Source: DASRDB01 sp035652815 (GTDB lineage: Bacteria > Chloroflexota > Ktedonobacteria > Ktedonobacterales > Ktedonobacteraceae). Taken from it: a DNA stretch of 64,000 nt. The stretch spans positions 74,526 to 138,525 of the forward strand of contig DASRDB010000023.1 in the NCBI GenBank assembly GCA_035652815.1, written 5' to 3'. Below are positions 1-8,153 of the stretch, one piece after another. Within the stretch, counting starts at the first letter, position 1; the number at the start of each line of letters is the position of its first letter. A program made the translations under genes and the position numbers. The notes under the pieces are model-generated. The model was not told the DNA's origin, did no database searches, and worked only from the letters and a program-made list of their open reading frames with translations.

Positions 1-365
1 TCGTGGCGAAACATGGACTCGCCCAGGTAATAGAGCTTGACCGGCTGCGCAAGCTTTGCCATGCCATGCTCCAGGTAGGCGCGCACCACGCCCGCCGTTC
101 CTTCGGGACGCAGCGTCAGGCTGGTGCTTTTGCCCTCCTTGTCAGGCCGGTCGTCAAAGCTGTACATCTCTTTCTCGACGATGTCCGTTCCCTCGCCAGA
201 GGTGCGTAAAAAGACCGCCGTTTCCTCGAGGGTCGGCGTCTCGATGCGCTTATAGCCGTAGACTTCCGCCACTTCCATCGCCACACGCTCGATCATATTG
301 CAGTAGCGCCAGTCTTCCGGCAGGATATCCTTAAACCCTTGCAGGGCCTTATATTGTTCAGGCAT
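1..365 (-). CDS. hisS: Histidyl-tRNA synthetase, N-terminal part (cut by window edge)
   Basis: Charges tRNA-His with histidine in the cytoplasm. About 121 N-terminal residues are visible on the minus strand and the frame is still open at base 1. The start MPEQYKALQGFKDILPED matches the class II HisRS opening. The motif-2 region follows, with LRPEGTAGVVRAYLEHG and then YYLGESMFRHE. The ATG (363-365) has a GGAGGGG ribosome site just upstream on the minus strand. A minus-strand extended -10 lies about 35 bases before the start. The gene is divergent from the small gene at 499. Identification is secure for the visible part; the catalytic motif 3 and anticodon-binding domain lie outside the window. 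Confidence 0.93.
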   Translation of the reverse strand, partial: MPEQYKALQGFKDILPEDWRYCNMIERVAMEVAEVYGYKRIETPTLEETAVFLRTSGEGTDIVEKEMYSFDDRPDKEGKSTSLTLRPEGTAGVVRAYLEHGMAKLAQPVKLYYLGESMFRH

Positions 366-397
366 AATAAAAACCCCTCCACGTGTATTGCCACGCT

Positions 398-406
398 ATT
401 ATAGCA
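398..406 (-). promoter_or_regulatory. Extended -10 promoter for hisS
   Basis: Read on the minus strand the sequence is TGCTATAAT, a perfect -10 hexamer with the extended TG dinucleotide. A weak -35 match (CTAACA) lies 18 bases upstream. It ends about 33 bases before the hisS start codon. The same nonamer occurs upstream of gyrA in this window. Confidence 0.6.
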
Positions 407-498
407 GATTCTGAGGTGGAGTGTTAGAGGATGTTTGAGCTTGCCTCGTGTGCTAGGATAGAAACGGTAGGCAAGAATAAGTAAACGAGGTATAGACA

Positions 499-879
499 GT
501 GCCAGAATCATTCAAAGACCTTTATTCATCCCTCATAAAGGATGTGTTTATAGAACGCGCGCGCCAGCAGCTTGAATTGGGGAAAGATGGGCTGGAACTG
601 GCCCGTTCGTATGCGGAGCAGGGCAAGCCGGATTTCGTGCTGGCTTATCTGCTGTTGATTGAGCGGTCAGACGAAGAGAAGCGCGAAATACTGGCGTATG
701 CCTACGAGCAGCGGGCCAAAAATTCGGATGAGAAGGCGGAGCAATTTAAGCAGCAATTCCGGCGTCCATTTCCCCTGATCCGCTTAGAGGCGCAGAAAGA
801 TCGAACGGCAGCACGCGCTATCCGCGAGGGGCAACCGGTGCGAATCGCCACCACCAAAATACCTTCCTCAGACGAGTAA
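499..879 (+). CDS. Small hypothetical protein, charged, soluble
   Basis: A 126-residue protein starting at GTG, with a GAGG element about 9 bases upstream. I do not recognise the family. It is rich in Glu, Lys, Arg and Gln, has no signal peptide or membrane segment, and reads as mostly alpha-helical. Residues 30-75 resemble a helical-repeat stretch (LELARSYAEQGKPDFVLAYL, then a second helix pair). The tail after residue 95 looks disordered. It is transcribed divergently from hisS and stands alone ahead of the kinase gene. Coding status is supported by length, codon use and the ribosome site. Function is unknown. Confidence 0.6.
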   Translation: MPESFKDLYSSLIKDVFIERARQQLELGKDGLELARSYAEQGKPDFVLAYLLLIERSDEEKREILAYAYEQRAKNSDEKAEQFKQQFRRPFPLIRLEAQKDRTAARAIREGQPVRIATTKIPSSDE

Positions 880-1077
880 ATAGTACAACTTCTGCAATGA
901 ATTGCCCAGCTTAAACGTCTGTAATGATGGGGTATGGGGCAAATTGTGAACTATTCAACATTTTTCGTGCATAACTTCATGTTATGATGCCTGTGATTGC
1001 CTCATGGTGTGTTGATGGGAACAAAAAACAGACAGGGGGCGGCTAATCCTCATTGGGGTGCCGTGTGCAGAGGAAGT

Positions 1078-4000
1078 ATGGCGCAGTGTTTGAATCCGAG
1101 AAAATCGCATGAGAATAGGGAAGTAGTCGATTCCTCTCTGGAAGCGGAAGCTGGCTCGTCAGAAGCTATAGCCGGAGTTGCGGTCGCGCACAGGCAGGTT
1201 ACCTGCCAGTTTTGCAAGTATCTTTTAGCGGGAGCCATCCTGGGCGATTGCCGCGTGACTGGCTGGATTGGCTCGGGCGCGTTTGGCGATGTCTACGAGG
1301 CCCAACAACTGCCGCCCTTAAATCGCCGGGTAGCTATTAAGGTGATGTCGCTGGACCGGGTGAGTGACGGGCAATCGGCTGAAGCATTTGCGCGTGAAGT
1401 CGGTACTATCGCGGCCCTGGATCATCCAAATATTTTGCCAGTGTTGCGCGTGGGCATGCTGGAAGATGGCCGCTCATATCTCGTCATGAAATACGCCGCG
1501 CATGGCTCGCTTCAGAAGTATTGCCAGACCACTCCCCAGGACCTCTCTATTTTACCGACCAGCCGACCCCCTAAAGAAGAGATCGAGGCGACGAAAGAAC
1601 TCGCCGCCCTGGCAACCCTTGAAGCTGATGCCTCTCGGAATGCAGAGCAAGCCAACATCTCTCCTTCAGAAGATCAAGAGGAACGAGATGAGAAGGCTGA
1701 GGAAGAGGATGCTCGTTCAGATGAGCCGAGCGAGCAGCAAGAGCCAGTTATTGAAGATGCTCTGACACTTGAAGCGGATATTCCCAGTCCCGAAGATAAG
1801 GGTGAACTTGCCGACGATGAGGATGCCTATCGCACGCGCAGCATCCATGATCTAGAAGTCGTCAGCGAGCAGGAGCAAGAACTCCCGACAATTTCTGGTG
1901 TGGAACAGGAAACACTGGAGAGTGATGTCGAAGCCTCTCCTGAGCAGAGCGATGCGGAGCCTGCTACATATGAAGGACAGTTGCTGACGCCGCAACAGTT
2001 GCTTCCCTACGTGAAAAGCGCGGCTGAGGCGCTATACTACGCGCACACACATAACCTGATTCACCTGGATGTGAAACCGGCCAACCTGCTGCTCGATGGC
2101 GAAGACCGTCTACTGCTGGCCGACTTTGGTGTTTCGGCAATTCTGGATGGCTACACTCATGCCTCGCTGCATTGCTACGTGGGCACGCCTGCCTATACTG
2201 CGCCGGAACAATGGTTCGAGCAGCCGCGCCCGGCCAGCGATCAATACGCGCTGGCCGTCACCTGCTACCAGTTGCTCACGGGCCGCCTGCCCTTCATCGG
2301 CAACCTGTACTCCATCATGCATGGACACCTGCAAACGCCGCCGCCGCCACTGCGCGAATTCAATCCACTGGTATCACAACAGGTCGAAGCGGTGATTCAG
2401 CGCGCTCTGGCGAAAGAGCCATCCGAGCGCTATGAAGATATGCTGGCTTTCGCTCGCGCATATCAGGATGCCGTAGAGAGCGCAGCGAGCGCCCAGACCG
2501 GTGTCGAGGGTCAGCAGCACACCGCTCAACTGGCGGCGCGGGACCTTGAGCTTGCCGATGCTCCCACCCTGCATCGCCTGACGCGAGAGGAGCCAGCGAC
2601 CTTAGTAAAAACGCGAGACCCCGCCGGTAAGGCTGTTCAGGTGCTTGAGAACGCTGCGCCCGCGACAAAAGATGTATGGGAGCCGCCGGAAGCGAAGCTG
2701 CGCCCACCCGAAAAGAAACGTAGCGGGCGCATATTGCTCCTCGGCTTGCTCATCTTAATACTTCTAACTGGCAGCCTGTTTGGAGCTATCCGCATCGTAA
2801 GGCCATGCTTAATGGGCGTTTGCCCTGCTCTGCGTCTCAGCACGAACGAGGTCGATATAACCAATAGCGACTCGCAGAGTGTGCGCCTCTCGAATCCGGG
2901 AACGGCCCCGCTTTCCTGGCATATACTGGGCAGCGCGACCTGGTTAACGTATAAGCCTGCGTCGGGCGATCTTGCGCCCGGCGCTTCTACGCTGATTACC
3001 ATTATCACCAATGCCAATAATCTGCCAAACGGAGTCGATTCGACCGAGTTGCAAGTTACGGGACAGTATGTGATTCCACAGGTTATTACAGTGAGATTGA
3101 CGGTGCAGACCGGACTCAGCGAGATAGGCGTAAAGGTGAGTGGTAATAGCTTTGTCTATGATGCATCGGGACTGCATCCGGCTTCGCAGACGCTCACCAT
3201 CACCAATAAAAGCGCGCAGGATTTCTCCTGGTCGCTTTCATATGGAGACAACACCTGGTTGAGGGTGACGCCAGATCAGGACACGGTTCCACACGGCAAG
3301 TCTGAAAGCTTGAAAGTGACGGCCACAATCCCGCCCAATTTGCCGTCGTCGATTACCTTGATTACCAAAGTCATCATTAATGGACAACTGGCGAATCAGG
3401 TGGAACAGAGCTACCTGACCTCGTTCGAATTCACCTTGAAAGTATATTCGAACTCGTCCGTAACGCCCTCGGTGCCAAACACGCCGACGCCGACACCGAC
3501 TCCCCTTACGTTCTCGGCCCAGCAAATTACCTCTCCCTCGGCTCCCACGATTGCGCGCTCAGGCCATAGCATGGTCTGGGATTCGCAGGACGATCTGATC
3601 TTTGTCTTCGGCGGCATCGACAATTCCGGCAACCTGCTTAATGACCTGTGGCAATTCGATCCCGCTGCTGGTCAATGGACGAACCTTTTCCCATCCGATG
3701 GCTCTACCACGCCATGCGCGAACAGCAGTCGGCCTGCCGCCCGCATGAACGCAGCGATGGTCTGGGATGATGCCGATCGACAAATCTTGCTTTATGGCGG
3801 TGCGGGTGCGAATAACCACTTTTTCGGCGATCTCTGGTCGTATTCGCCCGCTCAGAATACATGGAAGGCGCTGGCGTGCAGTAATAATGGACCGGGGCCG
3901 CGTCTCACCAATGCGGTATGGAATGGCAGCCAGATGCTCCTGCTTGGCGGGGAAGACAAGTACGGTCCAATCGGGGATTTCTGGGCCTATACACCTGGAA

Positions 4001-4497
4001 ATAATGGCAACTGGCAACGGCTGGTTCCCCCACCAACCGGGCCGCGCGCTTTTCAAATGCTGACCTGGGACGCGACCGATGGCAAGTTGTTCGTCTTCGG
4101 CGGCCTGGACGCAAGCGGCGCGCAGCATGACGATTTCTATTTCTATAGCTCTGCTACAGGCTGGCAGACCATTACCCCTGCCAGCGCGAGCAACCCCAAG
4201 ATTCGCCAGCAGGCTATAGGTGTCTGGAATAGCAAGGATAACGTGCTGCTGATGATTGGCGGCTGGCAGCCGACCAATAACACAACCCCATACTATGGTC
4301 TCTGGGCCTATGATCCTAAACAGAACACCTGGGATCTGGTAACGCCTTTGAACAGCGATAACCAGAACATCATTCCTGGCATCACCGCCTCCGCAATGGT
4401 CTGGGATGCAAAAGATCAGGAGGCTTTCATTTATGCTGGAGCAGGCAGCAACGCGCCGGGCAATAATCTGAATGGGTTGTGGGAGATTACGGGATAA
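1078..4497 (+). CDS. Membrane Ser/Thr protein kinase with acidic insert, BACON-like domains and Kelch propeller
   Basis: Receptor-type Hanks kinase of about 1139 residues. The frame is open back to a TTG at 997 (an ATG also at 1015). The ATG at 1078 is preferred for its AGAGGA site and because the product then begins MAQCLNP, like the zinc-ribbon openings of related kinases; here the ribbon is degenerate (one CQFC pair). Kinase features: glycine loop GSGAFGDVY near residue 65, VAIK lysine near 88, HLDVKPAN near 329, DFG near 350, and a TAPEQW activation-end motif. A roughly 145-residue Glu/Ser-rich insert (about 155-300) splits the kinase fold between the hinge and the catalytic loop. One membrane helix lies near 552-578. 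The outer part has two Ig-like BACON-type repeats, a Thr/Pro linker, and five or six Kelch repeats (about 826-1139). Signals sensed outside probably drive cytoplasmic phosphorylation; the ligand is unknown. Confidence 0.88.
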   Translation: MAQCLNPRKSHENREVVDSSLEAEAGSSEAIAGVAVAHRQVTCQFCKYLLAGAILGDCRVTGWIGSGAFGDVYEAQQLPPLNRRVAIKVMSLDRVSDGQSAEAFAREVGTIAALDHPNILPVLRVGMLEDGRSYLVMKYAAHGSLQKYCQTTPQDLSILPTSRPPKEEIEATKELAALATLEADASRNAEQANISPSEDQEERDEKAEEEDARSDEPSEQQEPVIEDALTLEADIPSPEDKGELADDEDAYRTRSIHDLEVVSEQEQELPTISGVEQETLESDVEASPEQSDAEPATYEGQLLTPQQLLPYVKSAAEALYYAHTHNLIHLDVKPANLLLDGEDRLLLADFGVSAILDGYTHASLHCYVGTPAYTAPEQWFEQPRPASDQYALAVTCYQLLTGRLPFIGNLYSIMHGHLQTPPPPLREFNPLVSQQVEAVIQRALAKEPSERYEDMLAFARAYQDAVESAASAQTGVEGQQHTAQLAARDLELADAPTLHRLTREEPATLVKTRDPAGKAVQVLENAAPATKDVWEPPEAKLRPPEKKRSGRILLLGLLILILLTGSLFGAIRIVRPCLMGVCPALRLSTNEVDITNSDSQSVRLSNPGTAPLSWHILGSATWLTYKPASGDLAPGASTLITIITNANNLPNGVDSTELQVTGQYVIPQVITVRLTVQTGLSEIGVKVSGNSFVYDASGLHPASQTLTITNKSAQDFSWSLSYGDNTWLRVTPDQDTVPHGKSESLKVTATIPPNLPSSITLITKVIINGQLANQVEQSYLTSFEFTLKVYSNSSVTPSVPNTPTPTPTPLTFSAQQITSPSAPTIARSGHSMVWDSQDDLIFVFGGIDNSGNLLNDLWQFDPAAGQWTNLFPSDGSTTPCANSSRPAARMNAAMVWDDADRQILLYGGAGANNHFFGDLWSYSPAQNTWKALACSNNGPGPRLTNAVWNGSQMLLLGGEDKYGPIGDFWAYTPGNNGNWQRLVPPPTGPRAFQMLTWDATDGKLFVFGGLDASGAQHDDFYFYSSATGWQTITPASASNPKIRQQAIGVWNSKDNVLLMIGGWQPTNNTTPYYGLWAYDPKQNTWDLVTPLNSDNQNIIPGITASAMVWDAKDQEAFIYAGAGSNAPGNNLNGLWEITG

Positions 4498-4584
4498 AAA
4501 ATGGATGTAGGGACGTGATTTATCGCGTCCTGCCCCCTCGCCTACCGATGCAGGACGCGATAAATCACGTCCCTACATCCATTT
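4498..4584. repeat. Long inverted repeat (hairpin element, GGGACG family)
   Basis: A near-perfect inverted repeat with arms of about 35 bases that open AAATGGATGTAGGGACG and close with the complement, around a C-rich loop. It fills the gap between the convergent kinase and gyrA genes, so it could terminate both. Related copies are at 11318-11341 (one arm) and 14015-14090, which marks it as a dispersed repeat family rather than a plain terminator. Confidence 0.85.
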
Positions 4585-4593
4585 AACCTGTAA

Positions 4594-7137
4594 TTATTCG
4601 GCCTCGGAGGGGGCCTCTTCTACAGAGGTTTCCCCGCCATTGTCTTCTTCGCTGTTCACCTCAGGCTCGCCGTTCGCCTCTTCCTCATCCCCATTGCCGT
4701 TGCGGGCGTCCATCTTCTTGCCGTTGGTAGTGGCAACGGCGACGACCTTATCGCCCTCGCCGAGATTCATGACGCTTACGCCCTGCGTATCGCGTCCGGC
4801 GCGGCGAATGGAGTTGACATCGGTGCGAATAACGACGCCGCCTGCCGAGATAATCATCAGGTCGCTGTCGTTTTCGGTGATGACACGGGCCGCCGCGACC
4901 AGTCCCGTTTTGTCGGTAACTTTGGCCGTTATTACACCGCCGCCGCCGCGACCGTGACGCGGGTATTCCTCGATAGGGGTGCGCTTGCCAAAGCCGTTTT
5001 CCATGACAACCAGCAACTCGCTTCCCTGTGGGGCAAGGTTGAGCGAAACCACGCTGTCGCCAGGGGCCAGGCGAATACCGCGCACGCCGCCGCTCATGCG
5101 TGAAGCGGTGCGCAGTTCTTCAACGCTGAAGCGGATGGCTTTTCCTTGAGCGGTAATCAACAGCACATCGTCCTCGGCGCGGGCGAGTTTGGCTCCGATC
5201 AGTTCGTCATCCTCTTCCAGGTCCATCGCAATCAAACCGTTGCGGCGCACTACCTCAAATTCGTCCATCGCCGTCTTCTTGACCTCGCCCTTGCGCGTGG
5301 CGACGATCATATAATCGCGGCTGACGCCCTTCGGCACGTAGACGATGGCCGTGACGCGCTCCTTTTGATCGATGGAGATCAGGTTGATGATATGCTCGCC
5401 TTTGGCGGTACGACCGGTATCGGGCAGTTCGTAAACACGCAACTGGTAGACGCGGCCCCGGTTGGTGAAGAACAGCAGGCTGTCATGGCTGTGCGCCACC
5501 AGCAGGTGCCGTACTGTGTCATCCTCGCGCGTGCTCATACCGGTAATGCCACGCCCGCCACGCCGCTGTGCCCGGTAGGTGCTGGATGGCAGGCGTTTAA
5601 TATAGCCCTTCTCGGTCAGCGTCACCACCACCTCTTCGTTGCGAATCAGATCCTCGTCCTTGAATTCGATGGCTTCGGACTCGTGAATATCGGTGCGCCG
5701 CTCGTCGCCATACTTTTCCTTGAGTTCCTTCAGGTCTTCTTTGATGAGCTTGCGAATCTCGTTGATGTCGGAGAGCAGCATCTGGTAGTAGGCGATGTTC
5801 TTCAGGACTTCGCGCAGTTCTTCCTCGACTTTGCTGCGTTCCAATGCCGCCAGTCGAGCGAGGCGCATATCCAGAATAGCTTTGCCCTGTTCTTCCGAAA
5901 GCGAGAACTGCTGCATCAAATTGACCAGAGCGGCGTCCGAGGAAGCCGACTCGCGGATGGTATGAATAACCGCGTCCAGGTTGTCGAGCGCGATCTTCAA
6001 GCCCTCTAAGATGTGCTTGCGGGCCTCAGCCTTCGCCAGTTCATAGCGCGTGCGGCGTGTCAGCACGATCTCACGATGGTTGATGTAGTGCTGCAAGAAA
6101 GCTTTCAGCGTCAGGATGCGCGGCTGCTGGTCTACCAGCGCCAGCATGTTGGCGTTGAAGGCGCTCTGCATGGCCGTGTATTTGTAGAGCTGGTTCAGCA
6201 CGCTCTCGGGCGAGGCATCACGCTTCAGTTCGATCAAGATGCGCATACCCTGGCGGTCGGACTCGTCGCGGATTTCGGAGATGCCATCGATCTTCTTATC
6301 GCGAGAGAGTTCGGCAATTTTCTTGACCAGTTCTGCTTTATTTACCTGATAAGGTAGTTCGGTGACGATAATGCTGATGCGCCCTCGCTCGCTCTCTTCA
6401 TATTTGGTACGGGCGCGTACCACCACGCGGCCACGTCCATTGGCGTAGGTGTTGCGAATGCCTTCACGCCCCTGGATGATGCCCCCGGTTGGGAAGTCCG
6501 GGCCGCGCACGATACGAGCGAGATCTTCAGTAGTGGCATCGGGATGGTCGATCAGGTATTGAATACCATCACAGACCTCGTTGAGGTTGTGCGGGGGAAT
6601 ATTGGTTGCCATGCCAACCGCGATACCCGTCGAGCCGTTGAGCAGCAGATTGGGCAGCCGCGCAGGTAGCACCGTCGGTTCCTCAGTCTGGTTATCGTAG
6701 TTGGGCTTGAAATCGACCGTATCTTTGTCGATATCGCGCAGCAATTCGTCGGCAATCGCCGCTAGCTTGGCTTCAGTATACCTCATTGCGGCTGCAGGGT
6801 CATCGTCCTGCGAACCGAAGTTGCCCTGTCCCAGCACCAGAGGATAGCGCATTGCCCAGGGCTGTGCCATGCGTACCAGCGAGTCGTAGACTGCCGCGTC
6901 ACCGTGTGGGTGATAACTTTTCAGCACCTCGCCAACTGTACCTGCGCATTTGCGGAAGGCTTTGTTTGATTGCAGGCCCATCTGATCCATCGCGTATAAC
7001 ACACGCCGATGGACTGGCTTGAGGCCATCACGCACATCCGGCAGCGCCCGGCTTACAATGACACTCATCGAGTAGTCAAGATATGCTCCCGTTAGCTCAT
7101 TGACAATATCGACAGTCTTAATATTCCCAAGTTCCAT
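4594..7137 (-). CDS. gyrA: DNA gyrase subunit A
   Basis: Type II topoisomerase breakage-reunion subunit, 847 residues, which works with GyrB to introduce negative supercoils. The N-terminus contains DYSMSVIVSRALPDVRDGLKPVHRR and the active-site tyrosine Y120 in AAAMRYTEAKL. The quinolone-determining region reads HPHGDAAVYDSL, so Ala81 stands where E. coli has Ser83, while Asp85 (E. coli Asp87) is kept. The C-terminal pinwheel includes a GyrA box (QRRGGRGI), which favours GyrA over ParC. The tail of about 40 residues is acidic, rich in Glu, Asn and Gly. The ATG sits downstream of an extended -10. GyrB is not in the window. Confidence 0.97.
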   Translation of the reverse strand: MELGNIKTVDIVNELTGAYLDYSMSVIVSRALPDVRDGLKPVHRRVLYAMDQMGLQSNKAFRKCAGTVGEVLKSYHPHGDAAVYDSLVRMAQPWAMRYPLVLGQGNFGSQDDDPAAAMRYTEAKLAAIADELLRDIDKDTVDFKPNYDNQTEEPTVLPARLPNLLLNGSTGIAVGMATNIPPHNLNEVCDGIQYLIDHPDATTEDLARIVRGPDFPTGGIIQGREGIRNTYANGRGRVVVRARTKYEESERGRISIIVTELPYQVNKAELVKKIAELSRDKKIDGISEIRDESDRQGMRILIELKRDASPESVLNQLYKYTAMQSAFNANMLALVDQQPRILTLKAFLQHYINHREIVLTRRTRYELAKAEARKHILEGLKIALDNLDAVIHTIRESASSDAALVNLMQQFSLSEEQGKAILDMRLARLAALERSKVEEELREVLKNIAYYQMLLSDINEIRKLIKEDLKELKEKYGDERRTDIHESEAIEFKDEDLIRNEEVVVTLTEKGYIKRLPSSTYRAQRRGGRGITGMSTREDDTVRHLLVAHSHDSLLFFTNRGRVYQLRVYELPDTGRTAKGEHIINLISIDQKERVTAIVYVPKGVSRDYMIVATRKGEVKKTAMDEFEVVRRNGLIAMDLEEDDELIGAKLARAEDDVLLITAQGKAIRFSVEELRTASRMSGGVRGIRLAPGDSVVSLNLAPQGSELLVVMENGFGKRTPIEEYPRHGRGGGGVITAKVTDKTGLVAAARVITENDSDLMIISAGGVVIRTDVNSIRRAGRDTQGVSVMNLGEGDKVVAVATTNGKKMDARNGNGDEEEANGEPEVNSEEDNGGETSVEEAPSEAE

Positions 7138-7241
7138 ATACTATCCTCAAAAAGAAAAAATCATAAAAAGCCCGGAGTCGAGATCGAGTGGAGCGCTTAA
7201 GTGAGGAGAATTCCACATCATTCGAGCCTACCGCTTCTTAT

Positions 7242-7250
7242 ATTATAGCA
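7242..7250 (-). promoter_or_regulatory. Extended -10 promoter for gyrA
   Basis: The minus strand reads TGCTATAAT, a consensus -10 with extended TG; the -35 region is weak. It lies roughly 105 bases before the gyrA start, so the leader would be about 95 bases long. Confidence 0.6.
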
Positions 7251-7386
7251 TATTTTAGCGTTCGATACATATGTTCTAGGAACAAAAGTTGGATTTTGCA
7301 CGCTGAAAAGAAAAAGTATATACTGGGCTAACATGGAACAACTAAACAAATTCGGCTGAAATACTCTAGGTTTTATTTGCGACCTG

Positions 7387-7395
7387 TGGTATCAT
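7387..7395 (+). promoter_or_regulatory. Candidate extended -10 for the CvpA-like/PH operon
   Basis: TGGTATCAT gives an extended -10 with five of six hexamer matches. No good -35 is visible. The predicted transcript would include the inverted repeat at 7437-7512. Confidence 0.4.
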
Positions 7396-7436
7396 TAAGG
7401 CAATAGAGGTTGCAGAGAGCATAATGCGTAATCGTA

Positions 7437-7512
7437 TTTCCTTAGAGGGCATGTATCGCCTGGCTCCCCATGTCGATGGTATCCAGACGTTTTCTAGAGT
7501 TCTCTAAGGAAA
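7437..7512 (+). promoter_or_regulatory. Inverted repeat in 5' leader next to the ribosome site
   Basis: TTTCCTTAGAG at 7437-7447 is exactly complementary to CTCTAAGGAAA at 7502-7512. The right arm abuts the GGGAGG ribosome site at 7513-7518 of the following gene. In RNA this closes a stem around about 54 bases, which could affect translation start. No known riboswitch consensus was recognised. Confidence 0.5.
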
Positions 7513-7527
7513 GGGAGGCAGGACCAT

Positions 7528-8109
7528 ATGGCATTGTTATTGACAGCCCCACAATGCTTTTTCATCACTATTCTGGCGTTTGGGCTGCTTGGCTTTGTAC
7601 GCGGCTGGAGGCGTGAAGTCATCTCGCTCGGCTTTGTGCTGGCAGGTGTGCTATTTCTTTACTTAAATGGCGGGTATAACCTGGCGCAGTTCCTGTTTGT
7701 GCGCCTGCCCATTGCTATTCAGGACATGTTTGGCGGTCCAGGTTCCGCGAAAGCGCAGAGCGCTCCACCCAGCGCTTTTATGATTTTCGCCACCACACTG
7801 CTCACGTTTGTGGTAATTGTCGCAGCGGGATACCTTATCAGTAACAGAGCCGTCCCTGCCAAGCAGAGCGCAGCTACGCCCGCAGATCGTTTTCTCGGTA
7901 TTGTGCCGGGAGTTATCACCGGCTATGCCCTGATCAATTACATCACATCGACCTTTTCCAAAGCTCCCATTATCACTGTGGGAATAAATACGCCGAATCA
8001 GAATCTCATCGGCAACTACATGCTGGTCATTTTCGTAGTGGTTGTCGTTGCCGTTGTAGCCGGTCTGATTGCGTCTAGCGTAAAAAAGGGCGGCGCGCCC
8101 AAGAAATAA
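7528..8109 (+). CDS. CvpA-like integral membrane protein
   Basis: A 193-residue membrane protein with about four hydrophobic segments (near residues 10-48, 84-106, 125-145 and 162-185). The early segment GFVRGWRREVISLGFVLAG matches the CvpA family signature, in which a short helix pair is followed by G-x-RG and a second helix. CvpA proteins are inner-membrane proteins linked to envelope stress and, in E. coli, colicin V secretion; the biochemical role is unresolved. A strong GGGAGG ribosome site precedes the ATG. The PH-domain gene follows after 44 bases and is probably co-transcribed. Residues 60-82 form an Ala/Gly/Ser/Pro-rich loop absent from short CvpA proteins. Confidence 0.65.
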   Translation: MALLLTAPQCFFITILAFGLLGFVRGWRREVISLGFVLAGVLFLYLNGGYNLAQFLFVRLPIAIQDMFGGPGSAKAQSAPPSAFMIFATTLLTFVVIVAAGYLISNRAVPAKQSAATPADRFLGIVPGVITGYALINYITSTFSKAPIITVGINTPNQNLIGNYMLVIFVVVVVAVVAGLIASSVKKGGAPKK

Positions 8110-8153
8110 ATAAAGAGAGCCGACACATAGCTAGCTGGTTGAGGTGATCATTG

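Larger units (their letters stand above)
7138..7527. other. Divergent intergenic region between gyrA and the CvpA-like gene
   Basis: About 390 AT-rich bases carrying promoters in both directions (listed separately) and an 11-bp inverted repeat in the leader of the rightward gene. No convincing gene is seen here. Confidence 0.7.
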
